Shown: positions 57,301-64,000 of the stretch, one piece after another
How the letters are laid out: every line of letters starts with the position of its first letter
Position numbering within the stretch: position 1 is the first letter of the stretch
Program-made: the position numbers and the translations under genes
Notes under the pieces: generated by a model
Seen by the model: only the letters and a program-made list of their open reading frames with translations
Databases searched by the model: none
Told to the model about the DNA's origin: nothing
NCBI GenBank assembly: GCA_030706745.1
Contig: JAUZNX010000004.1
Coordinates: 154,152-218,151, forward strand
Length of the DNA: 64,000 nucleotides
DNA from: Bacteroidota bacterium
Lineage (GTDB): Bacteria > Bacteroidota > Ignavibacteria > Palsa-1295
Direction: 5' to 3'

Positions 57301-59116
57301 CTCAGGCTATGAGGCTGGTTACTCGAACACATCCGGTTACGAGAATACATTCTTGGGTTCACGGGCCGGTTACAGCAACACGACGGGATATGACAATGTG
57401 TTTACGGGACACTGGACTGGTCTTTCCAACACGACGGGATTTAACAATACGTTCTCCGGAGACCATGCCGGTGCTGGCAACACGACAGGCAATTATAATA
57501 CGTTCTCGGGCCAGCTCTCCGGCACTGCCAACTCGACAGGCTCCTATAATACCTTCACCGGATCCCAGACCGGGGAGGGCAATTCCTCGGGCGCATTGAA
57601 TACGTTTACGGGATACCAAGCCGGATATTCCAATACAACCGGCAATAATAACACCTTCGAGGGGGGGGCCGTCGGGTATTACAACACGACAGGGTCTTAC
57701 AACATCTATATCGGACTGACGACCGGTTACAACAGCTCCACGGGCTCGGATAACACATTCGTTGGAAGCAGTTCCGGTATTACGAATACCACAGGTGGCC
57801 ATCTCACGTTGCTCGGCTATTCATCGGATGTCGCAAGTAGTGGATTGACGAATGCCACGGCTATCGGCAACGGTGCGGTGGTCGCCGCGAGCAACACAAT
57901 CCAGCTTGGCAACGCGAGCGTGACACTCGTCAATACGCATGGAAGCCTGCAATTCGCCGGCGCACTCATGCCTAATGATTCGGCGGGCACGACCGGGCAA
58001 GTGCTGACCTCGCAGGGTCCCGGAGCACCGCCGGTTTGGACATCAGGCGGAGGCGGCATCACCGGTTCCGGTGCAGCGAACCAAGTCGCATATTGGAATG
58101 GCGCGAGTTCGGAAACCGGCGATGCCAACTTCACTTGGGATGGCACACATGAGCTGTTGAACGTCGGCAATTCCGGTCTTGGCGGCTACCAGATTTATGG
58201 CAGCACCATCCTCTCGAGTCCGTGGGGATGGTATAACATCGCTTTGGGAGCGGACGCCGGAGTTCACAACACCAGCGGCGCTCAAAATACATTCCTGGGT
58301 GGTGGAGCGGGTAACCAAAATACGACGGGCCACGATAATATGTTCTCTGGATCGTACGCTGGCACTTCCAACACGTCTGGCTATTCCAATACCTTCTCGG
58401 GACCATACGCCGGTGAGTCCAACACGACAGGCAATTCCAACACGTTCTCGGGACTTGAATCCGGTTTATACAACACCACGGGTTCTAACAATACATTCGT
58501 CGGAGAATACGCCGGCTCAAGTAACTATGGCGCCGTTCGCAACACAACAGAAAGCAACAATACGTTGCTGGGTGCTTCGGCACAGATTGGACTTGCGGGC
58601 ATTACAAATGCCACAGCGATCGGCTACGGAGCAGTCGTCGATACCACGGATGAAATCCAGCTTGGAAACGGGTACATGAAGTTGGTCAATACCTCGGGTG
58701 CTTTCCAATTCTCAGGTGCGCTGAAACCAGGTGGATCGGCTGGCACGAACAATCAGGTGCTTACTTCGACTGGCGCGAGTAGCGCTCCCGTCTGGCAAAA
58801 TGCCACGGCGCTACTTGGCTCGGGACCATTGGTGGTCAGTTACGCGTCCGTTGCGTCCGGCAGCAGCCTTACCGGCAGTTCTGGGTCGCCGTATGGCTAC
58901 GCGGTCGTCGACGTGCAGGACGATGGCACAAGCGCCCCGGCAACACTGACATTGCCTACCGGCGCTCCGAATGGACAGGTACTCATGGTAACAACGGAGG
59001 ACGTGCAGGGACTCATGATCACCTCCAGTGCAATCAGCCTCATCTATCCGACACAGTCCGAACGCTTCATCTGGACGGGTGGCGGTTCGGGTTCATGGAA
59101 GCGAGAGACTCCATAG
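54344..59116 (+). CDS. Giant fibre-like surface protein 3 (1590 aa)
   Basis: The start is taken as ATG 54344 (MNIYLRSSLLGACVLLVSLP), since the in-frame TTG at 54329 adds nothing signal-like. The N-terminal module closely resembles fibre 1 (LISYQGLLRAASGLSVSDGE, PLSASPYSLNVADSSITSQK). The body has three tandem supermodules beginning GGGITGSG.ANQ..YWNG near 56026, 57001 and 58047. Each has a TSETG...LLNVG stem, then 18-residue NTTG..NTF.G..AGY repeats, a NATAIG.GAVV segment and an IQFSGALMPN..AGTTGQ close. The third is shorter. The C-terminal 100 residues form a distinct beta-domain ending RFIWTGGGSGSWKRE. No anchor or T9SS tail is seen. Confidence 0.85.
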   Translation: MNIYLRSSLLGACVLLVSLPALRISGQTLPGTAVVSPKPVLPEQRIGTEVRTDVPHLISYQGLLRAASGLSVSDGEYTITARLYSDATGSHEVWHGTYTVKTQNGVFNISLGSGESPLPPPAKLNVPLWIGIQVGETTESLPLAPLSASPYSLNVADSSITSQKISTDYVKSISVNGERISGTARDVNIVTGDGLLATVDPATSSILLKSQGVVPTTQKGAATQGNTVVSGTLTVTQATYLNTTSGETYLGSNSGGVRGVLNLAPGSGTNYTAIQAPSSMSSTVIYTLPASQGSSGTVLTNNGSGTLSWTAGGVTGSGTAGTIPVWTGGTSQGNSHLTDDGTTLNYYSGLFTVDGSAGSIALAGSLSSTGDATIATGPFTTNTFGNDGNAVNSIGNGSSTSNAFGSGGFGTTNEIGLYADDNWIGSQATRNFIGQGAGRNDIGNTGGEINAIGAASSTNYIRGTIHINDSTAMPTYIGTAGSGIVNIGNTTGGTTIEGATHINDATAATTNIGTGGTGIVNIGNTSGGTTITGQVILAGLFPGTPAKYLALNASNQVVLASGGGITGSGVANQVAYWNGTTSETGNSNFTWDNTNQLLSVGNGYQIGASTVLADPGTQNIFIGVGAGVSNTAGNENMFSGVDAGHSNTSGEQNTFSGFQAGYGNTSGSDNTFLGIYAGFPNTTGYNNTYAGALAGFANTTGINNAFFGEEAGFANTTGFYNTFLGQGAGFSETSGSGNVFSGVDAGFSTTTGTQNTFTGMQAGYANTTGQFNTFTGFNDGLNTTGVDNSFFGALAGGTNSSGHDNTIMGYNADVGSAGLSNATAIGAGAVVANSNTIQLGNGSVTKVNTSGAIQFSGALMPNASAGTTGQVLTSQGPGTPPIWAPGGGGITGSGTANQITYWNGTSSETGSANFTLDTTNELLNVGSGDNIRSGYQINGSTVLADRPNYDIFVGVGAGTSNTTGANNTFLGYLSGTTNADGSNNSFSGYEAGYSNTSGYENTFLGSRAGYSNTTGYDNVFTGHWTGLSNTTGFNNTFSGDHAGAGNTTGNYNTFSGQLSGTANSTGSYNTFTGSQTGEGNSSGALNTFTGYQAGYSNTTGNNNTFEGGAVGYYNTTGSYNIYIGLTTGYNSSTGSDNTFVGSSSGITNTTGGHLTLLGYSSDVASSGLTNATAIGNGAVVAASNTIQLGNASVTLVNTHGSLQFAGALMPNDSAGTTGQVLTSQGPGAPPVWTSGGGGITGSGAANQVAYWNGASSETGDANFTWDGTHELLNVGNSGLGGYQIYGSTILSSPWGWYNIALGADAGVHNTSGAQNTFLGGGAGNQNTTGHDNMFSGSYAGTSNTSGYSNTFSGPYAGESNTTGNSNTFSGLESGLYNTTGSNNTFVGEYAGSSNYGAVRNTTESNNTLLGASAQIGLAGITNATAIGYGAVVDTTDEIQLGNGYMKLVNTSGAFQFSGALKPGGSAGTNNQVLTSTGASSAPVWQNATALLGSGPLVVSYASVASGSSLTGSSGSPYGYAVVDVQDDGTSAPATLTLPTGAPNGQVLMVTTEDVQGLMITSSAISLIYPTQSERFIWTGGGSGSWKRETP

Positions 59117-59136
59117 GAAGTAACGGGTGGATGTGT

Positions 59137-59178
59137 AATGCATAGCGGGTGGCTGGAAGCGGCGGCTCGCTATGCATT
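59137..59178. terminator. Bidirectional hairpin between convergent genes
   Basis: AATGCATAGCG at 59137-59147 pairs perfectly with CGCTATGCATT at 59168-59178 across a 20-base loop, between the ends of fibre gene 3 and the minus-strand glycosyltransferase. Only a short T-run follows (CTTT), so termination strength is uncertain. Confidence 0.5.
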
Positions 59179-59180
59179 CT

Positions 59181-59984
59181 TTACCGGACTTCTTCCCACA
59201 CCTGATCGCTCGATCGGTTCTTGAGCAGGACGGCGAAGCCATTCTTGATCCAATCGAAATACACATGCCGGTAGCCATACTTGCGGTAGCGGCGCGGGGA
59301 CTCATAGACGAGCAACGCATGATCGAACCGAATGCTGCCGATCGAACGCAATCGGCGATAGAGATCGAAATCTTCGCCAGCGGCCATGCCGGGATTGTAT
59401 CCGCGCAATGCTTCGAAGGCTTTGCGGCGAACGATCTGGCACTCGCCGCGGCCCATGCCGAGTCCAAATGCATTGCAGATCTTCACATAGCGATTGAAAT
59501 ACGCATGGAACAGCCGGTCACTTAATCGCCGCTCTTCGGGAAACACTTCGACACGCGTGGCAATCGCGGCGAGTCCTTCATCGACAGCAAACCGCTGCTG
59601 CGCGCGTTCGAGAAATTGCGCGGCATCGGCCAGCAGCGTATCGGCATTCAGGAAGAGCAACAAATCGGCACGCGCAAGTGAGGCGCCACGGTTGCGCCCT
59701 TCGGCAATCGTTTGCCGCCACGCGCCTTCATGCGTCGCAATGGAATCCGCGTAGGCGGTGGCAATCCCAATCGTGTCATCGGTCGAGCCTCCATCGCTGA
59801 CGATAAGTTCAAGCGCGAATCGCTGCCGGATCTCGGTAGTAAATTGCGAGAGACACCGTTCGAGTAGTTTCTCTTCGTTCTTCGTCGGAATGACAATCGA
59901 AATCGCAGGCTCCGCCTGTCCCGATCCGGGAAGTCCGATTTGGATTGGCTGCTGCCGCGAAGCGCGCTTGGGTGTCATCGACAT
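59181..59984 (-). CDS. Family 2 glycosyltransferase (TIGR04283-like)
   Basis: A 267-residue enzyme. The start is placed at 59984 (MSMTPKRASRQ), nine bases after GGAG; the longer frame from 60170 would translate a palindromic intergenic repeat and is rejected. The GT-A core has ISIVIPTKNEEKLLERCL, VSDGGSTDDT, GRNRGASLARADLLLFLNAD, GMGRGECQIVRRKAFEALRG and AAGEDFDLYRRL, as in the small glycosyltransferases with a G.RG...N.G. segment. The acceptor is unknown. It lies 172 bases behind a GH57 gene on the same strand. Its last 108 bases recur at 53846-53953. Confidence 0.88.
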   Translation of the reverse strand: MSMTPKRASRQQPIQIGLPGSGQAEPAISIVIPTKNEEKLLERCLSQFTTEIRQRFALELIVSDGGSTDDTIGIATAYADSIATHEGAWRQTIAEGRNRGASLARADLLLFLNADTLLADAAQFLERAQQRFAVDEGLAAIATRVEVFPEERRLSDRLFHAYFNRYVKICNAFGLGMGRGECQIVRRKAFEALRGYNPGMAAGEDFDLYRRLRSIGSIRFDHALLVYESPRRYRKYGYRHVYFDWIKNGFAVLLKNRSSDQVWEEVR

Positions 59985-60017
59985 ATCAAACACTCCAAAG
60001 AGAAGCTCATTCCAACT

Positions 60018-60137
60018 GTCATTGCGAGCAGTGCGAAGCACGGTCCCGTGGTATCGAGGGAAGCAATCCCTTGCCGCGAAGCCAAGGGGCTTCCCGAGCG
60101 GGATTGCTTCTCTCCACTTCGTTTCGCTCGCAATGAC
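60018..60137. repeat. Interspersed palindromic repeat with 12-bp terminal inverted repeats
   Basis: GTCATTGCGAGC at 60018-60029 and GCTCGCAATGAC at 60126-60137 bound a 120-bp element with further internal inverted pairing (GGGAAGCAATCCC on the left, GGGATTGCTTC on the right). Elements with this GTCATTGCGAG end are scattered through many unrelated bacterial genomes. It fills the gap upstream of the glycosyltransferase and makes its frame look open. Confidence 0.85.
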
Positions 60138-60156
60138 ATCATCAAATTCTTGTTTG

Positions 60157-62256
60157 CTATAACGACTCAAAACCTACCGTCATCTCAGCCTTCCATTTCT
60201 TGTTGCCTGGCAGATCAATTGTCCATATAGGCATCAGAATCGATCCTTGAAAGATCCGCTCGAATCCCGACTCGCTCGTCGAAACTGTTTCGATCGGGAA
60301 GCGGATGATCTGGCTTGCGCTCGGCGCGTGCAATGCAATTGCCAGCCGCAAGTACTCATCCACTAACCGCAAATGTCCTCCCTGAGTCGAGCCGCTGCTA
60401 TTCATCTGCGGCTCGGCAAGGCGCACACCGTTCGATTCGAAATAGCGGTCGGGCGCCGTTGGCGCAAGCAGATTGAATGCCCATTCGGACGCAAAGCACA
60501 AACGAACGGGCTCCGGCGATTCGTTCGTAAGCCGGTAGGTCACAATTATCTGACCATCCTGCAATGCCAGCGTTTTCACCATGTGAACAGAATGCTGGTC
60601 AACCGTACCGGATCTTGAGAGTGACAGCACATCGCCCGCATAATTCGACTCAAATCCCGAAGTCACGAAATCGCCGAGTTCTTGATGTTGATTCGTCCGC
60701 AATGCCTCCGCGGTCATTCCCGGCGCGAAGAAATGCTCGATCAGCGAACCTCGCCGGTAAGCGTCATAGATCAAAAGCTTTTCGAGTCCCGGCTCCTTCG
60801 ACTCGACCATATCATGGATCGACTTGGTGCCTTCTTCATGTGGCTGACGTGCCACCTCGGTCAGTTTGCGATGATAGGCTTCCTCACGGCGCGAGATGAC
60901 ATTCATCGCATGGAATTGCCTCGGCTTGAAGTCGATCTCCGCGATCATCCCGCCGAGCGATGGCTTGACGTAGAGCGATAGCTCCCGAGATTCCAGAACG
61001 ATCTCATCGGCGCCATCGCAATCGATATCGCGGGATTCCATGCGAACGCCGGAGAGTTGCTCCGCTTCGTCGAGCAACCGGTCCGCGCGGACGAGCGCGG
61101 AGTAATTCGCATGTCGTAAGTTCGGCAAATACGCGCCGCCAAACACGCCATGCCAATAGGGATCGTTACACTGCGAAGCGAGCAATTCGTGCTCGGCCTC
61201 GGCAATGTCAAGTCCAAGCGCGCGCACCGCGGCACACCGCTCGCTCGTGCGCAACATGTGTTTGTGCAAGTGATTGACTTCGGGATACTTCGCGAGGAAC
61301 GTGCGCCAGTATCCACCACGCACAAATGGCATCACATGGTCCCACCGCTTCTCATGATGTAGTGAGTGCACGAAGTCTTCGTGCTCGTGCGTTCTGCGCG
61401 CGGTTGGCAGCGACCACTCGTTCATCTCGGCATAGCTTGCGTTTGGCAAATACACGCGGCCGCGCGGCGGAAGTGCGTCGATCACTTCCCCGGGATGCAT
61501 CATGCGAATCCAATCGGAATTCTCATCAAGCTTGCGGAATAGCTCTTCGAGCCAACCCGCATGCTCGCCTGAACCATAGACATGATCGTAGGTGCGCGGC
61601 CACACGCCGAACTTCTCACCATCATCGGCAAAGCTGACGACATTCGTGTCGTTTTCGCTGGAGGCATCCCGCAGTACGCGGATTGTCTCATCGACTGCAG
61701 CAAAGGGAATCGTATACCGGAGCGCCTTCGAGATCGGAAAGACCGCGAGCGTTTTGCCCAAGTCTTCCGTCAGATAGTATCCATTCAAATCCTCCTCGCG
61801 CAACCCCGCATGGAGGAAGTGTGTATCATCGAGCAGCACGTAGCGCATGCCGGCATCGTGCAGCGCCGATGCGAGTGGCTGCTCCCACACGCGCTCGGCC
61901 AGCCACATCCCACGCGGCTCTGTGCCGAAGAGATGCCGGATGCGCTGCGAGAGTAACGTGATTTGCTTTTGCTGATCGTTCGCGGGAATCACCGAAAGGA
62001 TCGGCTCGAAGAATCCGCCGGAGATAATCTCCATCTGTCCACTCGCGACCATCGCGCGCAATCGCTTGATGTGTTCGGGATGCTTTGCCGAAATCCAATT
62101 GAGCAGAATGCCGGTGAAGTGCGTTGCGAAGCGAATGGGGTAGCGCGCGGCCAACTCGAAAAACGGCCGGTACGATTTCTCGAAAGCCTCTTCGAAGACA
62201 TGATCGAAGTTGCCGAGCGGCTGGTGGTTGTGAGTGGTGAAGGTGAAGATGACCAT
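60157..62256 (-). CDS. Glycoside hydrolase family 57 (alpha-amylase/4-alpha-glucanotransferase type)
   Basis: A 699-residue enzyme with GH57 regions in order: HNHQP at 9-13, GGFFEPI at 80-86, WLAERVWEQ at 118-126 (Glu121 the likely nucleophile), SFADDGEKFGVWP at 208-220 (Asp211 or Asp212 the acid/base) and LPNASYAEMNEWS. The rest matches the DUF1925/DUF1926 beta-domains of the Thermococcus 4-alpha-glucanotransferase (LSLYVKPSLGGMIAEIDFKP, HMVKTLALQDGQIIVTYRLT, CFASEWAFNLL). Length agrees with that enzyme. It should remodel cytoplasmic alpha-1,4-glucan; there is no signal peptide. It lies between rsmG and the glycosyltransferase on the same strand. Confidence 0.93.
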   Translation of the reverse strand: MVIFTFTTHNHQPLGNFDHVFEEAFEKSYRPFFELAARYPIRFATHFTGILLNWISAKHPEHIKRLRAMVASGQMEIISGGFFEPILSVIPANDQQKQITLLSQRIRHLFGTEPRGMWLAERVWEQPLASALHDAGMRYVLLDDTHFLHAGLREEDLNGYYLTEDLGKTLAVFPISKALRYTIPFAAVDETIRVLRDASSENDTNVVSFADDGEKFGVWPRTYDHVYGSGEHAGWLEELFRKLDENSDWIRMMHPGEVIDALPPRGRVYLPNASYAEMNEWSLPTARRTHEHEDFVHSLHHEKRWDHVMPFVRGGYWRTFLAKYPEVNHLHKHMLRTSERCAAVRALGLDIAEAEHELLASQCNDPYWHGVFGGAYLPNLRHANYSALVRADRLLDEAEQLSGVRMESRDIDCDGADEIVLESRELSLYVKPSLGGMIAEIDFKPRQFHAMNVISRREEAYHRKLTEVARQPHEEGTKSIHDMVESKEPGLEKLLIYDAYRRGSLIEHFFAPGMTAEALRTNQHQELGDFVTSGFESNYAGDVLSLSRSGTVDQHSVHMVKTLALQDGQIIVTYRLTNESPEPVRLCFASEWAFNLLAPTAPDRYFESNGVRLAEPQMNSSGSTQGGHLRLVDEYLRLAIALHAPSASQIIRFPIETVSTSESGFERIFQGSILMPIWTIDLPGNKKWKAEMTVGFESL

Positions 62257-62278
62257 GGGTCCGAAACTGAGAATAGAA

Positions 62279-62350
62279 CCTGGATTACGCGGATTGAGGG
62301 TGTCGCAACCATGGTTGCGACAGATTACACGGACGATTTGCCGGATTTGT
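62279..62350. repeat. Repeat core and perfect 22-bp palindrome upstream of the GH57 gene
   Basis: 62279-62299 (CCTGGATTACGCGGATTGAG and one more base) matches the inverted copy at 28278-28298. It is followed by a perfect 22-bp palindrome at 62301-62322 centred on CCATGG (arms TGTCGCAACC) and two GGA-rich partial copies (ACACGGACGATT, GCCGGATT). The block fills half of the 155-base gap between rsmG and the GH57 gene. Confidence 0.55.
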
Positions 62351-62411
62351 GAGTGGTAAACGCAAGAAGGGCAATGAAAAGTCTGTGCCGATCCAGCGTC
62401 AGATTTCTGAA

Positions 62412-63083
62412 CTACTTGTTGAAATCCACGCGCACGAGCTTCTTCTCATCGCGCTGGAAATCGGGATAGCCGATGAGATCGAGGGGTTTCTCCGCAACGT
62501 GGGCTACGAACTTCAGTCGTTTCGTCCGGTTGATTTCTTCCGAGAGATCGCCGCCTTTGAGTGAAAAGAGCACGCCGCCCGGCTTTAGCAACCCGCGCGA
62601 CCACTTCGCCATATCCTCCAGCGGCGCAACAGCGCGAGAGACGATCGCATTGTAAGCGTGAGAATGCTCCGGTACTTTCGCAAATTCTTCCACGCGCGCG
62701 GCGATGGCTCGAATGCCAGTGAGCCCAATGGCTGAGATCATCTCGTTCACGGCCATGATCTTCTTCTGTGTGGAATCGACGAGAGTAATATCAAGCGTAG
62801 GTACGGCAATCTTAAGAGGAATACCGGGCAGCCCTCCGCCCGTCCCGATGTCGAGCACGCGCTTATCCCGAAAGTCATAATCACAAATCGCTGGCATGGC
62901 GAGCACCAAAGAGTGAAAAATATGCCGGTCGAGAATGTGATCGGTATCTTTGCGAGAGATGAGATTGATCTTCTCGTTCCACTCCGCGAGGAGTCGCGCA
63001 TACTGCTCCAACAGCGACTGCTGTTGGCTGTCGAGTCGCAGTTGATTTTCCTGAATTACGATTTGTAGCTCGGTTATTGTCAT
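62412..63083 (-). CDS. rsmG: 16S rRNA (guanine-N7)-methyltransferase RsmG
   Basis: A 223-residue SAM-dependent enzyme that methylates G527 of 16S rRNA. WNEKINLISRKD, HIFHSL, the SAM-binding VLDIGTGGGLPGIPLKI, TLVDSTQKKI, VSRAVAPLEDMAKW and LLKPGGVLFSLKGGDL are all typical of RsmG/GidB. ATG 63083 is preferred; TTG 63104 would add seven residues. It is divergent from the radical SAM gene at 63168. mnmG (gidA), its frequent partner, is not in the window. Confidence 0.95.
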   Translation of the reverse strand: MTITELQIVIQENQLRLDSQQQSLLEQYARLLAEWNEKINLISRKDTDHILDRHIFHSLVLAMPAICDYDFRDKRVLDIGTGGGLPGIPLKIAVPTLDITLVDSTQKKIMAVNEMISAIGLTGIRAIAARVEEFAKVPEHSHAYNAIVSRAVAPLEDMAKWSRGLLKPGGVLFSLKGGDLSEEINRTKRLKFVAHVAEKPLDLIGYPDFQRDEKKLVRVDFNK

Positions 63084-63167
63084 CTTTGCAAGATTCAGGA
63101 ACAAAGTTCTCGCGGCATGCCTTCCATCTAAGTCGCGCCTATGCTATTATAGGCACCTATCCTTGTC

Positions 63168-64000
63168 ATGCACCGCGGAACAGAATTACGAACGCCAAAT
63201 CGGTTCGAACGGACCTCGCTCGAAGCCTTCGAAGATGGCTGGGAAGCACCCGAACTGCGGGAGCTTCCGGTCATTCAAACAGAATTCCTGCCGGACCACA
63301 CGAAGTCGATTCTTGCTAAGAATGACAGCCCGGATGTGGGCTTTCAGTATTCCATCAATGCCTACCGCGGTTGCGAGCATGGCTGTGCCTATTGCTATGC
63401 GCGGCCCACGCATGAATATCTCGGCTTTAATGCTGGCATTGACTTCGAATCGAAGATCATGGTCAAACATGATGCGGCAGAACTGTTGCGTTCAGCATTC
63501 GATCGGCCGTCATGGAAGCCGCAGGTCGTACTCATGAGTGGCAACACGGATTGTTATCAGCCGGCCGAGCGAATCTACGGCATCACGCGGCAATTGCTTG
63601 AAGTATTTCTCGCATATCGCAATCCGGTCGGGATCATTTCCAAGAACGCATTGGTACTTCGCGATCTCGATTTGCTTTCCGAATTAGCTTGTATGAATCT
63701 GGTCTCAGTGCATCATTCGGTCACCACACTCGATCGCGCACTTGCTCGCAAACTCGAGCCACGGACATCGACTCCGGAACGGCGACTCGCTTCGATGCGC
63801 GCGCTTACCGATGCCGGCGTGCCGACTGGCGTGATGATCGGTCCCGTCATCCCCGGACTGAACGATGAGGAAATTCCGGCGATCCTGCAGGCCGCTCGCG
63901 ATGCGGGAGCCAGCAGCGCCGGATACAATATGGTGCGGCTGCCATATTCTGTCAAACCGATATTCGAGGAATGGCTCGATCGCAATGTCCCGATGGAAGC
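63168..64000 (+). CDS. Radical SAM protein of the PA0069/Rv2578c group (partial, runs off the right edge)
   Basis: ATG 63168 opens a frame of at least 277 codons with no stop before the window end. The sequence MHRGTELRTPNRFE near the start and SINAYRGCEHGCAYCYARPT at residues about 62-81 are diagnostic of this group; the three Cys (CxxxCxxC) bind the 4Fe-4S cluster. Further signatures: HEYLGFNAGIDFESKIMVK, MSGNTDCYQPAERIYGITR, ARKLEPRTSTPERRL and GVMIGPVIPGLNDEEI. The family resembles spore-photoproduct-lyase-like and MoaA/NifB-like radical enzymes but its reaction is not established. It is divergent from rsmG with an 84-base gap. Confidence 0.93.
   Translation, partial: MHRGTELRTPNRFERTSLEAFEDGWEAPELRELPVIQTEFLPDHTKSILAKNDSPDVGFQYSINAYRGCEHGCAYCYARPTHEYLGFNAGIDFESKIMVKHDAAELLRSAFDRPSWKPQVVLMSGNTDCYQPAERIYGITRQLLEVFLAYRNPVGIISKNALVLRDLDLLSELACMNLVSVHHSVTTLDRALARKLEPRTSTPERRLASMRALTDAGVPTGVMIGPVIPGLNDEEIPAILQAARDAGASSAGYNMVRLPYSVKPIFEEWLDRNVPME

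Noticed and set aside
59985..60170. N-terminal extension of the glycosyltransferase frame (62 residues)
   Set aside because: It translates the GTCATTGCGAG palindromic element; a ribosome site and a typical GT2 start lie after it, at 59984.
1..64000. tRNA, rRNA, insertion sequences, integrases or a replication origin
   Set aside because: Looked for across the window; no cloverleaf, rRNA-like stretch, transposase motif or DnaA-box cluster was recognised.

Overview
The window looks like a chromosome segment of an uncultured member of the Bacteroidota/FCB group, most likely near the Kapabacteria, Ignavibacteria and Chlorobi. Three things point there: several secreted proteins end in type IX secretion (T9SS) type A sorting domains (ends of 26566-27228, 35356-35985 and 48244-50022); signal peptides repeatedly cleave before Gln (A|Q); and very large secreted proteins carry NTTG...F.G..AG.. 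repeats typical of that lineage. This placement is inference; there is no rRNA in the window. No tRNA, CRISPR array, transposase or integrase was seen.

Region 1 (1-18454, all + strand) is a Wzx/Wzy-type surface polysaccharide cluster. It holds the tail of a likely outer-membrane barrel, a chain-length regulator, a ligase/polymerase, a flippase, several GT2/GT4 glycosyltransferases, a polytopic membrane protein, an initiating polyprenyl glycosylphosphotransferase, a sugar aminotransferase, a polyprenol-phosphate mannosyltransferase type enzyme and an unusual GT2 fused to a degenerate glycosylphosphotransferase. Many genes overlap by ATGA/GTGA. The run continues into accA, a small membrane-anchored protein and a DMT transporter.

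Region 2 (18462-28300) holds a metallopeptidase/beta-propeller/Omp85-like outer-membrane protein, a convergent HisA-like protein without the usual catalytic residues, and a large secreted protein. The reading frame of that protein is broken at an 11-G tract just inside its signal peptide, behind a near-consensus sigma-70 promoter. A lipoprotein, a T9SS cargo protein and a Yip1-like membrane protein follow.

Region 3 (28305-38580) holds housekeeping and envelope genes: smc, larC, an OmpA-family protein with calcium-binding repeats, two tandem cupredoxins, a small membrane protein and rpoN.

Region 4 (38934-59116) is dominated by three giant fibre-like proteins (1786, 1221 and 1590 aa) that share one N-terminal module and consist of phage-fibre/YadA-head-like repeats. 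Between them lie aspA, a serine hydrolase, a small outer-membrane protein and a T9SS-sorted BNR-repeat protein translationally coupled to one fibre gene. The third fibre gene is flanked by 108-bp direct repeats, one of them a stray copy of the 3' end of the neighbouring glycosyltransferase gene.

Region 5 (59181-64000) holds a GT2 glycosyltransferase, a GH57 glucanotransferase-type enzyme and rsmG on the minus strand, with interspersed palindromic repeats in the gaps, and the start of a radical SAM gene (PA0069/Rv2578c type) that runs off the right edge.
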